61,224 nucleotides of DNA, taken from CAZLMW01 sp964560875. GTDB taxonomy: Bacteria > Myxococcota_A > UBA9042. The stretch covers positions 1 through 61,224 of the forward strand of contig CAZLMW010000041.1 of assembly GCA_964560875.1 (NCBI GenBank), given 5' to 3'. The translations under genes and the position numbers were made by a program. Position 1 is the first letter of the stretch, and each line of letters begins with the position of its first letter. Of this stretch, positions 25,924-33,607 are shown piece by piece. A model generated the notes under the pieces. The model made no database searches. It saw nothing but the letters and a program-made list of their open reading frames with translations, and had not been told where the DNA came from.

Positions 25924-27231
25924 TCAGGTCCCGGTTGCGGTGGTAGGTCGGTTTGGCGACGGTGCGAGCAGTGCGGCGAGCAGGGCGGTGTGCAGCGCGT
26001 CCATCGTTTCGGTGACAGACAGGCCCGCCGGTGCGCCGATGGGCCGTTTGGTGTCGGGCAGGTTCGCGATGGCTTGGGCGATGGCGGTTGGATCTGCGAG
26101 GTTGGCGACACGGGCGTTGGCGACCGGTCGGGCGATGCGGGCGGCGTCGCAACCGGGTGGGCCGAGGACGAGCACGGGGCGTCCGCAAGCCAGCTGTTCA
26201 TAGAGCTTACCCGGCACCTGGATGTGGTGTTCGGGCCCGATGATGCAGACGTTGGCGCGCGCACCAAGCATCGCGGCGGCGGCTTGCACATGTGGACGCA
26301 AGCCGTCGGCTGTCACGCGGCCCTTCAACCCGCGTTCGGCGGCTGCCGCGAGGACGTGGGCGTGGTCCCAGCCCATGTAGTGCAGGTTTGGTCCCGATGG
26401 TGCAGTCGCGAGCGCGTCGAGCAGGGGTTCGATGCGCCGGCCGCCGGAGAGGGCCCCGGTGTAGAGCAGGGTTGGAGCGTGGAAGATGCGCGGGGTCACC
26501 GTCGCGAAATCGGCGGGATCGGCGGCGTTGTAGACGACGTTGACCGGCATTGTCGTGCGGCCGCGCAGGTGGTCAGCGATGCCTTCGGTCACGGCCGTAA
26601 AGCCGGCGCAGCGTTGGATGCACGCGGCTTCGAGTTGCGCTTCGATCCCGCGTCTCCAGGCCGGCCACTGCGCGGTGCGTCCGGGGTGGTTCCACGGGTC
26701 GCGGTAGTCGAAAAACAGCGGTGCGTCGTGCAGGTTGGCGACGGCGAGCCCGACCAGCGCGTTGGTGAACCAGGGCAATGACGCGAACACGATGTCGGGC
26801 CTCGGGAAGTTGGCGGCGGTGGCGAGGGCCGGGACGAACCAACCGGCGAACGAATCCGGCACTTCGAGGTCGGCATACGTGCGACTGAGCACGCTCAACA
26901 GCTGTGGCACCAACGACGGCCCGGCGGCGTTTTGCTGGGAGCCGCCATTGCCCGCGCTAGCAGCCTCCGTCCCACCGCGCATCGCACGCACCGCGTCCCG
27001 CGCTCGCTGTGCCCATTTGCGCGGGTTCAGGGCGTGGGTCCGTGTGATGTGCACGTTTTCGAGCCCGGTCAGCGTCGCCGGGTCGAGTCCTTGCTGATAA
27101 ATCGTCTCGGCTGCCAATACATCGACGTCCCAGCCGCGCGCGGTCAGCTCGATCGCGATCCTGCGTGCCCGCCGCGAGCCGATCGAAGCGTCGGGCGGGA
27201 AGTTGTGGGAGACGAAGAGCAGGCGCGGCAT
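25924..27231 (-). CDS. GT-B glycosyltransferase (GT4-like)
   Basis: A 435-aa protein. The start at 27231 (MPRLLFVSHNFPPDAS) matches the normal N-terminus of GT4-type enzymes, including the acceptor-side Gly/Ser loop (DASIGSRRARR); upstream in-frame codons add 80 residues of unlikely sequence. The C-terminal half has the donor-site region with YTGALSGGRRIEPLL and the PGKLYEQLACGRPVLVLG segment, where the conserved Glu pair sits. No membrane helix is seen, so it is cytoplasmic or peripheral. It probably uses a nucleotide sugar to build an envelope glycan or glycolipid; the sugar is unknown. Just 3 nt separate it from the PLD lipoprotein gene, suggesting a shared envelope-lipid role. Confidence 0.85.
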   Translation of the reverse strand: MPRLLFVSHNFPPDASIGSRRARRIAIELTARGWDVDVLAAETIYQQGLDPATLTGLENVHITRTHALNPRKWAQRARDAVRAMRGGTEAASAGNGGSQQNAAGPSLVPQLLSVLSRTYADLEVPDSFAGWFVPALATAANFPRPDIVFASLPWFTNALVGLAVANLHDAPLFFDYRDPWNHPGRTAQWPAWRRGIEAQLEAACIQRCAGFTAVTEGIADHLRGRTTMPVNVVYNAADPADFATVTPRIFHAPTLLYTGALSGGRRIEPLLDALATAPSGPNLHYMGWDHAHVLAAAAERGLKGRVTADGLRPHVQAAAAMLGARANVCIIGPEHHIQVPGKLYEQLACGRPVLVLGPPGCDAARIARPVANARVANLADPTAIAQAIANLPDTKRPIGAPAGLSVTETMDALHTALLAALLAPSPNRPTTATGT

Positions 27232-27403
27232 CGGGACCAGGTGTCGATGTGTGGTTTGACCGCAGGATGCACCGGATGGCGGCGTGGATGAACCCGTCGC
27301 GGCGGTAACCACGAGTGTCCGCTTGGCGCGGCGCGACATCGACCGCAGGTTGGCAGCGTGCGTTCCATATTCTCGAATAGCGAACGCTGAGGGGCTGCCG
27401 TCG

Positions 27404-28474
27404 CTACCAGTTCGGCGTGATGGACCCGTCTTGCTCGTCCTCGACGTCATCAGCGCTTGAATCTCCGCCAAGTCGGACGCGTGCGCTGTTCCTCAGCTCC
27501 ATTGGCAATGCGGCCAGGTCTTCGTCGTCGAAGCGCAACCCAAGGTTGGTGCGCGCCAACTGGGCGGCGAGATGAGCCTGGGCAATATCCCGGGGTCGCT
27601 TCACCGGATCGCGCTCGGGCTTTTCCGCGACCCAAAGCTTGTGCACCGCGAACACGCGCGGGTCGGGCACGACCATCGGGACCGGATAGCCATCGGACGC
27701 AATCGCGGTCACGGTGAGCCGCGGTCCGTTCACGAGCCAGCGCAACCCCTCGATCGCCGAGGCATGAAGGTCATCGCCGTCGCCGGTCACTGTGGTCCGC
27801 GCGTCGGTCGCAAAGAAGCTGTGGTCCATCGGACGGATGAGGTCGACCCAATAGCCATCGGCGTTGTAGGCGCGAAAGTCACCATGACCACGCGGCTTGA
27901 ATGACCGGTCGACCTTGCGGAGCAGCCCAACGATCCCTTCCTTTCGTGTCTCTTGGAGCAACAACGAGACGCGTTGGCGGGCGTCCCACAGCAGATCCGC
28001 ATCACCAGTCGCTAGCAGTCCACCTTCGATGACGACACCCGCGCGCGCTTCGTAGGCAAACAACGCGTTGGTCCCGACAACGAGGATGTGGCGCCCAAGC
28101 AGCTGCTGTTCGTCTAGCCGCCGCAGAATCCGAGCCGTCAGTCGTGGCATTCGACCGATGCCCATCGCGACGTTGACCGGCGCGAGTTGGTCCAGCCGCC
28201 CCGCCAGCCGTTTCAAATCCGCCCGCGCCTCATCGCGGCCGTCGATGAACGCAGCGTACTGTTTTTCAGTCTCCGGCGACCGCGGCCCGAGCGACCGTTC
28301 CTTGCGGCCATGCTTGCGATGCAGGTAGTCGCGCCCGCGGCGAGTCAACCAGCGCATGCTGCCCGAGAAGCTGTGCTTGAAAGTGGCGTTCGCAGCCCGC
28401 CATGCGTCGTAGACCTGGCGCATATCGGTCAGTTGGCGCTGTTGGTCAGTGTTTAATTGTTCGTAATTGCTCAT
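27404..28474 (-). CDS. GSU2403-like nucleotidyltransferase-fold protein
   Basis: A 356-aa protein resembling the GSU2403 family of nucleotidyltransferase-fold proteins. The core reads VVGTNALFAYEARAGV and LLATGDADLLWDAR: the GT-x-A segment plus an acidic pair (DAD) that would bind metal in the MNT fold. The N-terminal 130 residues are helical and basic. Related folds include toxin-antitoxin and resistance enzymes, but no partner gene is adjacent here. The 5' end is unusual: the ATG is the last part of one arm of a 10-bp inverted repeat and there is no clear RBS. It is divergent from the patatin gene. Confidence 0.78.
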   Translation of the reverse strand: MSNYEQLNTDQQRQLTDMRQVYDAWRAANATFKHSFSGSMRWLTRRGRDYLHRKHGRKERSLGPRSPETEKQYAAFIDGRDEARADLKRLAGRLDQLAPVNVAMGIGRMPRLTARILRRLDEQQLLGRHILVVGTNALFAYEARAGVVIEGGLLATGDADLLWDARQRVSLLLQETRKEGIVGLLRKVDRSFKPRGHGDFRAYNADGYWVDLIRPMDHSFFATDARTTVTGDGDDLHASAIEGLRWLVNGPRLTVTAIASDGYPVPMVVPDPRVFAVHKLWVAEKPERDPVKRPRDIAQAHLAAQLARTNLGLRFDDEDLAALPMELRNSARVRLGGDSSADDVEDEQDGSITPNW

Positions 28475-28517
28475 GTTCCCACTGGTATGTCGATATTTCG
28501 ATCGTAGAGTGGGAACA
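28474..28517. promoter_or_regulatory. 10-bp perfect inverted repeat at the start of the nucleotidyltransferase gene
   Basis: The arms TGTTCCCACT (28474-28483) and AGTGGGAACA (28508-28517) are separated by 24 bp. The left arm touches the ATG (28472-28474, minus strand) of the nucleotidyltransferase-fold gene. Arms of this length and spacing suit a dimeric repressor site, perhaps autoregulatory, or an mRNA hairpin that hides the start region. The divergent patatin gene begins less than 100 bp away and could share control. Confidence 0.6.
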
Positions 28518-28615
28518 GGTCTGAGGCAAGCCCTGCTCCCGCGAGGTACACCGCCTTGTCCGCCTTACGAGGTTTGTCGGCCGATGGGCCATTGAGCGAT
28601 TCGATTTTCGGACGG

Positions 28616-29362
28616 ATGATGCCTCCGATGAACCCGACTCAAGGCAATCGTGAAGGCCAACCAGAACCAGCCGACCTGATTTTGAGCAGCGGATTCCTCG
28701 CCTTCGCGCGCCACGTGGGCGTTCTACGTGCGTTGCGCGAGCGAGATGTCGCCATCGATGCCGTCGTCGGAACCTCTTCCGGGGCGGTCGTCGGTGCGCT
28801 TTGGGCGGCCGGGCATAGCATTGAGGAGATCGTGCAAGCGCTCGACGAACGGCAGCCCTACACGCTCATGCGGCCCCATCTCGTGCCCTGGCGCGGCCTG
28901 TTCTCGCTGGGTCCCCTACACGCGTACCTCGCAGCTCGGCTTCCAGCGACCTTCGAAGAGCTGCAGCGCCCCCTCGCGCTCGGCGTCAAGACCGCGTCGG
29001 GCGGCCATCAACTGCTGACCTCTGGCGATTTGTGCGACGCGGTGTTGGCGTCCGTTTCCATGCCCTATGTGTTCGCGCCGATGCGCATCGATGGGCAGGC
29101 GTACCAGGATGGAGGCGCTGTCGATCGTCTCGGTTTTCGGTCGTGGCGCTCGTGGCGGGGCGACAGGCCTGTGGTCGTTCATCGCGTTCGCAAGACGGCC
29201 GGGACGGACGTGGACGATGACCTTGGATCGGCCCTGCTGATCGAGACCCCGCGGTCGGGGGCGTCGTTCTTCAGCCTCGGCGATTTTCGCGGCCAGGTGT
29301 CCGAAGCCGAACAAATCGCCCTCACGGCGCTCGACAGCCAAATGGCGCAGAACTCGTTCTAA
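28616..29362 (+). CDS. Patatin-like phospholipase
   Basis: About 248 aa from ATG 28616; a TTG at 28556 behind GAGG would add 20 residues, and ATG 28619 or 28628 are also possible. It carries the patatin catalytic dyad: nucleophile in GTSSGA (GxSxG) and Asp in YQDGGAVD (DGG). The oxyanion region reads SSGFLAFARHVGVL, altered from the usual Gly-rich loop. The family cleaves acyl esters of phospholipids and other lipids. There is no signal peptide or membrane segment, so it probably acts on the cytoplasmic face or is exported by another route. It is a single gene next to, and divergent from, the nucleotidyltransferase-fold gene. Confidence 0.85.
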   Translation: MMPPMNPTQGNREGQPEPADLILSSGFLAFARHVGVLRALRERDVAIDAVVGTSSGAVVGALWAAGHSIEEIVQALDERQPYTLMRPHLVPWRGLFSLGPLHAYLAARLPATFEELQRPLALGVKTASGGHQLLTSGDLCDAVLASVSMPYVFAPMRIDGQAYQDGGAVDRLGFRSWRSWRGDRPVVVHRVRKTAGTDVDDDLGSALLIETPRSGASFFSLGDFRGQVSEAEQIALTALDSQMAQNSF

Positions 29363-29557
29363 CGGGCGATCGAGGCTGGAGGCTATAGATATAGCCCCGA
29401 GGCCCTCCGACGCGTCCTGGGGACCGTTTGGGCACCCTACGGGCATTTTGACCTCCGCAAACATGCAAAAAACGGCCTCGCGCGCGGTGATGACCGCTCG
29501 ACGACGCCCGGCCGGTCGCGTACGTTTCCGGCGTATGAACAGACCGCGGGTGCGACC

Positions 29558-30814
29558 ATGAAGCTGGAACTGACGCTGCAAGATCCGCAGCTCTGCGACT
29601 GGCTCGAGGCGATCCCCGAGGCGCAACGCAGCGAACGTGTCATCGAGACGCTCCGGGTCGGCCACCAGGTGCTGACGCTCGTGCGCGCGTCGTCCAACGA
29701 AGACTCGATGAACCGCATGTTCAAGCCGGTTGTCGACGAGATGACCGACCTCAAGGGCCTCATTAAGCAGTTGATGCACAACGCGCAGAAGTCGCAGCGG
29801 CTCGGCGAGCTCGGGGAGTCCGCTGTGCAGACCCAGCTGCAGAACGCGTTCCCCAACGACCGCTTCACCATCCACTCGGGCACCGGCCACCAGGGCGATG
29901 TGCTCGCGTCTTTCGACCTCGGTGACGGGGCTCGCGCTGAGGCGATTATCGAGGTCAAGCTCTACACCAACGAGGTCCCGAGCAAGGAGCTGGTCAAGTT
30001 CCGCAAGGACCTGGTCGAGCAGCGCTGTCGCTACGGCGTGATGGTGTCGCTGACCAGCCGCCTGACCGGCATTCGCGAGCCCTTCGATTTCGAGGCGCGG
30101 GACGGCTATCTGGCGGTCTTTGTGCCCAACGCCGGCCTCGACGGGGTGCGAACCTACTGGGCCGTGGCGATGATCAAGGCGCTGGCGCGTTACGAGCAGA
30201 CAACGGCTGTGCGCCTCTCGGCCGCGGATATCGAGCGGGCTTGGGAGCGACTCTCGGGCGATCTCGCCCAGATCCAGGACGCCGCTAAAGAGGTCGGCCA
30301 GTTCCGCGAACAAATCCAGCGGGCACGCGCGTCCATCAACAAGAGCCTCGACGGCCTGGTCAGCCGCGCCATCACGGCCGAAATGCGCCTGCGTCACCTC
30401 TACGACAAGCTGCACGACCGCGTCCGCGACGAGCTGGGTTCGCTACCGGCGAGCGCACCGACCAACTTGCCTTCCGCCGCGACCGCAGACGATATCGCGG
30501 CTTTTCTGACGGACCTCGCCGACCGCAAGAGCAAGTACACGGCCGGCTACCAGGCCATTGAAGGTGCGCTGGCGGACTGCGATGTGGACATCTGCATCGT
30601 CGATGGGCGGTGGCAGCTCTTCAGGGACGGCACGCTGTTGGCGGAGACGCTTCATAAATTCAAGGGCTACCTGCAAGCGCAGTGGTTCACGCATGGGGCG
30701 CGCGAGGTCGCGATTGAGCTTGGCGTTGAATCTCCGGGGCAAGGCGCGGTCGTCATCAAGACAACGGACGTCGAGACCCTCGCCCGGCTCGTCGCGCGGC
30801 GGGTGCAACCATGA
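29558..30814 (+). CDS. PD-(D/E)XK nuclease-like protein with coiled coil
   Basis: A 418-aa cytoplasmic protein. The nuclease-like core is at residues about 80-180: E84/E87 in GELGESAV, D114 in HQGDVLASF, and E132 and K134 in AIIEVKLYT, the classic spacing of restriction-endonuclease-like enzymes. The N-terminal 75 residues form a small alpha-helical domain, and residues about 250-310 look like a coiled coil (EVGQFREQIQRARAS and onward). The C-terminal 100 residues are of unknown fold. It resembles nuclease domains in the Mrr/DUF2130-like world more than RmuC, but I cannot place it in a named family. Its stop overlaps the ATG of the DUF1810 gene by 4 bases, so the two are translationally coupled. 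Confidence 0.75.
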   Translation: MKLELTLQDPQLCDWLEAIPEAQRSERVIETLRVGHQVLTLVRASSNEDSMNRMFKPVVDEMTDLKGLIKQLMHNAQKSQRLGELGESAVQTQLQNAFPNDRFTIHSGTGHQGDVLASFDLGDGARAEAIIEVKLYTNEVPSKELVKFRKDLVEQRCRYGVMVSLTSRLTGIREPFDFEARDGYLAVFVPNAGLDGVRTYWAVAMIKALARYEQTTAVRLSAADIERAWERLSGDLAQIQDAAKEVGQFREQIQRARASINKSLDGLVSRAITAEMRLRHLYDKLHDRVRDELGSLPASAPTNLPSAATADDIAAFLTDLADRKSKYTAGYQAIEGALADCDVDICIVDGRWQLFRDGTLLAETLHKFKGYLQAQWFTHGAREVAIELGVESPGQGAVVIKTTDVETLARLVARRVQP

Positions 30815-31251
30815 TCGATCTCGGCCACTTCATCGCCGCCCAGGACCGCATGTACGCCGGCGCGTTATCCGAGCTGCAGGCCGGGCACAAACACGGTCAT
30901 TGGATCTGGTTTGTTTTCCCGCAGGTGGCGGGTTTGGGGCGCAGTTCGACCTCGCGAAAGTTTGCGATCGCCGACCTCGATGAAGCCGACGCGTACCTGG
31001 CCCATCCCGTACTCGGCGAGCGGCTTCGAACCTGCGTGCGCACGATGCTTGGGCACGAGGGACGATCGGCGCGTTCGATTCTTGGTGGTCTGGACGCGAT
31101 GAAATTCCGGTCGTCGCTGACGCTTTTTGCCGTGGCGACCGCCGGCGAGCCTGACCGGGAGCTATTCGACCGGGCGTTGGAAGCGTTCTTCAGCGGTCAG
31201 CCCGACGAGCGGACGTTGCAGCTGCTGGGCGTCGATTCGCTCGACGGTTGA
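30811..31251 (+). CDS. DUF1810 family protein
   Basis: A 146-aa protein matching the DUF1810 family along its whole length: FIAAQDRMYAGALSEL at the start, then HWIWFVFPQVAGLGRS, YLAHPVLGERL and KFRSSLTLFA. The function of DUF1810 is not established. It starts inside the stop codon of the nuclease-like gene (ATGA overlap), which implies coupled production in fixed ratio. No signal peptide or membrane segment is visible. The pair has no other obvious partner; the next gene lies 290 bp away beyond a repeat tract. Confidence 0.9.
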   Translation: MIDLGHFIAAQDRMYAGALSELQAGHKHGHWIWFVFPQVAGLGRSSTSRKFAIADLDEADAYLAHPVLGERLRTCVRTMLGHEGRSARSILGGLDAMKFRSSLTLFAVATAGEPDRELFDRALEAFFSGQPDERTLQLLGVDSLDG

Positions 31252-31354
31252 TCGTGGAAACCGCCTCGCGCCGCAATTAAGGCGTCAAGTTCGTCAGCGA
31301 CAGCGACTTTCTCGCCAACAGCCGTCCAGTTTGGCGGGGCGCGGTCTGTGAAAC

Positions 31355-31471
31355 GCGAACCCGAACCCGAACCCGAACCCAGCACACACCGCCAACACCT
31401 CGGCGCCCCGGAAACCCGAACCCGAACCCGAACCCGAACCCCAACCCGACCCAGCACACACACCGCCAACA
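31355..31471 (+). repeat. GAACCC hexamer tracts and a duplicated 25-bp motif
   Basis: Two tracts of GAACCC (31355-31380 and 31411-31450), four to five units each, alternate with two copies of a motif ending CCGCCAACACCTCGGC. They lie just upstream of the four-helix-bundle gene. The opposite-polarity hexamer tract lies downstream of the same gene (31947-32099), so the two sides could pair across it. A third short tract is at 37423-37445. Confidence 0.85.
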
Positions 31472-31472
31472 C

Positions 31473-31534
31473 CTCGGCACCAATTGAACGTCGCCCGATT
31501 CAGCGAGTGAAGGCGCCGCTCAATTGGCGCCGAG
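31473..31534. promoter_or_regulatory. 15-bp inverted repeat before the four-helix-bundle gene
   Basis: The arms CTCGGCACCAATTGA and TCAATTGGCGCCGAG match at 14 of 15 positions, with 32 bp between. The right arm runs into GAGGAG, the RBS of the gene starting at 31544, so a hairpin would partly occlude translation. Intervening sequences in 23S rRNA that encode related proteins also have terminal inverted repeats; here the element stands outside any rRNA gene. Confidence 0.6.
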
Positions 31535-31543
31535 GAGCACTTC

Positions 31544-31924
31544 ATGAATGTCAGCAGCCCGAAAACGCGATTCGCGCACCACAATCTCCACGTCTGGCAC
31601 CTGTCAAAGGAGCTTGCTGTGCTGGGCCGCCATATCGCAAAGGACATCCCGAGGGGTGATCGTGACCTTGCAGACCAACTGAAGCGATCGGCCACCGCAC
31701 CGGTGCTCCTCATCGGCGAGGGCGCCAACAGGCTCAACGACGGCGAGAAACGACAGCGATTCAATGAAGCGCGGGGTGAAGCATGCGAAGCGGCCGTTGC
31801 GGTGGAGCTGGGCGTCGCGTTGGGTTTGGTTCAGAGCGAGAGGGCCGACAAGATGATCACGCTCGCGGATCAGGTCGCGGCGATGCTGACCGGATTGATC
31901 CGGCGCCATTCGGGAGACGCTTGA
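31544..31924 (+). CDS. Four-helix-bundle protein (IVP / S23-like family)
   Basis: A 126-aa all-helical protein. The opening HHNLHVWHLSKELAVLGRHI and the central LADQLKRSATAPVLLIGEGANR correspond to the family of four-helix-bundle proteins first known from intervening sequences of 23S rRNA genes. The biochemical role of the family is not settled; oligomers that bind nucleic acid have been suggested. The RBS is GAGGAG 6 nt before the ATG. No rRNA sequence surrounds it; instead it is flanked by GAACCC repeats upstream and TTCGGG repeats downstream, which suggests that this segment has moved or expanded as a unit. Confidence 0.88.
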   Translation: MNVSSPKTRFAHHNLHVWHLSKELAVLGRHIAKDIPRGDRDLADQLKRSATAPVLLIGEGANRLNDGEKRQRFNEARGEACEAAVAVELGVALGLVQSERADKMITLADQVAAMLTGLIRRHSGDA

Positions 31925-31946
31925 GGGAGGGGCGCGTTCCGGATCT

Positions 31947-32099
31947 GGTTCGGGCTTGGGTTCGGGTTTGGGTTCGGGTTCGGGTTTGGGTTCGGGTTCG
32001 GGTTCGGGACTGGGTTCGGGTTCGGGTTCGGGACTGGGTTCGGGCTCGGATTCGGGTTCGGGTTCGGGTTCGAGTTCGGGTTTGGGTTCGGGTTCGGGC
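31947..32099 (+). repeat. TTCGGG hexamer tract
   Basis: About 25 imperfect tandem TTCGGG units, with variants such as TTTGGG, CTCGGA and ACTGGG, cover 150 bp directly after the four-helix-bundle stop. The polarity is opposite to the GAACCC tracts upstream of that gene. No gene is credible in this stretch, though all frames stay open because of the period of six. It lies between convergent genes. Confidence 0.9.
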
Positions 32100-32171
32100 G
32101 TCGACGCCGAGAGCCGGGCCCGGCCGCTCAACCAAGCAACAGGCCCTCGCCGTCCTCGATGTTGAAGATGC

Positions 32172-32648
32172 TCATTGTTGCTCCGTGGGTGGCGCGCGGC
32201 CTGGGAAGACAGCCACGCAGTTCAGCGTGTCGTCGTCCCAACGCATAGCGAAGGCCGCCGCTCGATTATCCGTGGGCACATCAAACGCGCCGCCGCCGAA
32301 ATTCTTCTCGATGGTTCGCTGCGTGCCACCGCTGCCAACCAGCACGACAGCGCCGACCTCCGAGGCCTCGGATCGCTCCTCGAGGAGCCCCCGACACAGC
32401 GCGATGAAATTTGCCCGCTTGTCCGGCATGCCGCTTCGGCGCCGAATCTCTGCGGGCACGACCTGGTTCAACTGTTCGGCGGTGAGCCTCGTGCGCCGGT
32501 GGCCCGAATGGACGTACCGCGCCACCTCGATGCCGCTTTCCGCGAGCCAGCGCCCGGCATCGAGCGCGGATTGCATTCCAGCGGTGGTCAGGTCGTCGCG
32601 CTTGCCGTCGCGAAGGCCATGTCGCACGAAGACGATGTCGATATGCAT
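32172..32648 (-). CDS. SixA-like histidine phosphatase protein lacking the second catalytic His
   Basis: A 158-aa protein with the RHG signature (VRHG, His10) and the following Arg-bearing SGHRRTRLTAEQL segment of the histidine phosphatase superfamily, short like SixA. At the place of the second catalytic His (normally VGH) it reads VVLVGSGGTQ, with Ser106. It may therefore be an inactive or altered member. SixA dephosphorylates phospho-His in signalling proteins; that role is not implied here. It is the last gene of a three-gene minus-strand set: its ATG follows the previous stop by 9 nt, and its RBS (AGGAG) overlaps that stop. Confidence 0.78.
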   Translation of the reverse strand: MHIDIVFVRHGLRDGKRDDLTTAGMQSALDAGRWLAESGIEVARYVHSGHRRTRLTAEQLNQVVPAEIRRRSGMPDKRANFIALCRGLLEERSEASEVGAVVLVGSGGTQRTIEKNFGGGAFDVPTDNRAAAFAMRWDDDTLNCVAVFPGRAPPTEQQ

Positions 32649-32657
32649 GTCTGGCTC

Positions 32658-32963
32658 CTAACCGACGTTGTACGTGACCATGCGCAACGCCGACGAGCCG
32701 CGCTTGTTCTTGCCGTACACGTAGACGAGCACCGCGCTGTCGGACGGCAACAGCGCTTCCTGCAGCGCCGCGTCGATCTTGTAGATCGCCACCGAGTTCG
32801 GGATTCGATACACGTCGCCGAAATGCTCGTGACCCCAGGCGTTGATAAGCCCGCCCCACTTCGAACGACGCTCCGCCACATTGCCCATTCGCGACCAGTG
32901 GATGGTCAGCATGCGATGCGTCGTGGCGGGATGTTTACGCACCTTGAGATCCGACTTCGGCAT
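32658..32963 (-). CDS. Small protein of unknown function
   Basis: A 101-aa protein starting at ATG 32963 with AAGGAAG 5 nt upstream; longer starts are not supported. The sequence is basic at the N-terminus (PKSDLKVRKHPATTHR), then has TIHWSRMGNVAERRSKWGG and a beta-rich C-terminus (SAVLVYVYGKNKRGSSALRM). No signal peptide, helix bundle or known motif is visible. Its stop overlaps the RBS of the SixA-like gene, so the two are coupled. I do not recognise the family. Confidence 0.7.
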   Translation of the reverse strand: MPKSDLKVRKHPATTHRMLTIHWSRMGNVAERRSKWGGLINAWGHEHFGDVYRIPNSVAIYKIDAALQEALLPSDSAVLVYVYGKNKRGSSALRMVTYNVG

Positions 32964-33047
32964 GGTTGCTTCCTTTCGAGCACGGTTTGCGAGCACGGGT
33001 GATGGTCGCGATGTTCCTACGTGAAAACACCGTGGGTCAAACGGCAC

Positions 33048-33419
33048 CTACACGTATGGATTGACGTCGCCAACCGGCAAGCCGTGGGCGATCGCGAGCT
33101 CTCGGTCGGCCTTGTCGGTCGCTCGGCTCTCCTCGTCGAGGTCGACCGGCATGATCGGCAAGTGTTCGTCAAACCAAGCCCGGACGATCGGCAGGAAATG
33201 CGCGACTTGTTGGCGGACGTCCATGCCCGGGTCGGGAGTGCACGATTTGGACGCCAGGTCGCTGGCGATGGCGTAAATGGCGACATCTCGAAACTCGTTG
33301 GGGTTGGCCGCGCGACGCCGTCGGAATCGCTCTCGTCGACGTTTCGCGGCGTACTCGACCTGCTCGCCCACGGTCATCTGCGCCCAGACCTCGGGATCGA
33401 TTCGTTTGCTTCGAGCCAT
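33048..33419 (-). CDS. Small hypothetical protein
   Basis: A 123-aa protein. The start at 33419 has GGAGG 6 nt upstream; a second ATG at 33425 lies directly against that RBS and is rejected. The N-terminus is basic and helical (EYAAKRRRERFRRRRA), the C-terminus acidic (DLDEESRATDKADREL). It has one Cys and no recognisable domain. It is the first gene of the three-gene minus set that ends with the SixA-like gene; 84 nt separate it from the next. Confidence 0.65.
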   Translation of the reverse strand: MARSKRIDPEVWAQMTVGEQVEYAAKRRRERFRRRRAANPNEFRDVAIYAIASDLASKSCTPDPGMDVRQQVAHFLPIVRAWFDEHLPIMPVDLDEESRATDKADRELAIAHGLPVGDVNPYV

Positions 33420-33607
33420 TGTCATCCTCCACGCAATACGGCGTCGTCGCCGCTGTCTCGGTTCATCGCGTCTGTCCCGGTGCGTTCACGTGTTCACCCG
33501 TGAACTGGAGCGGCTTTGTCTCGAGGTCCGCCCCATTCGTCGATGCAACTATCGCGTACGCAGGCGACAGTTTTTGTCGTTTTGCTGAATACCGAATGGG
33601 ACCCGGG

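Noticed and set aside
29376..29391. Short palindrome GGCTATAGATATAGCC after the patatin gene
   Set aside because: A 7-bp stem with only a 2-nt loop and no T run; too weak to call a terminator with confidence.
31348..31659. Open frame through the GAACCC tracts (Pro-Glu-Pro-Glu type protein)
   Set aside because: Hexamer repeats keep all frames open; the protein is a translation of the repeat and the frame conflicts with the four-helix-bundle start.
31355..32099. Possible CRISPR array
   Set aside because: The repeats are 6-bp simple units without spacers of constant length, and no cas gene lies nearby.
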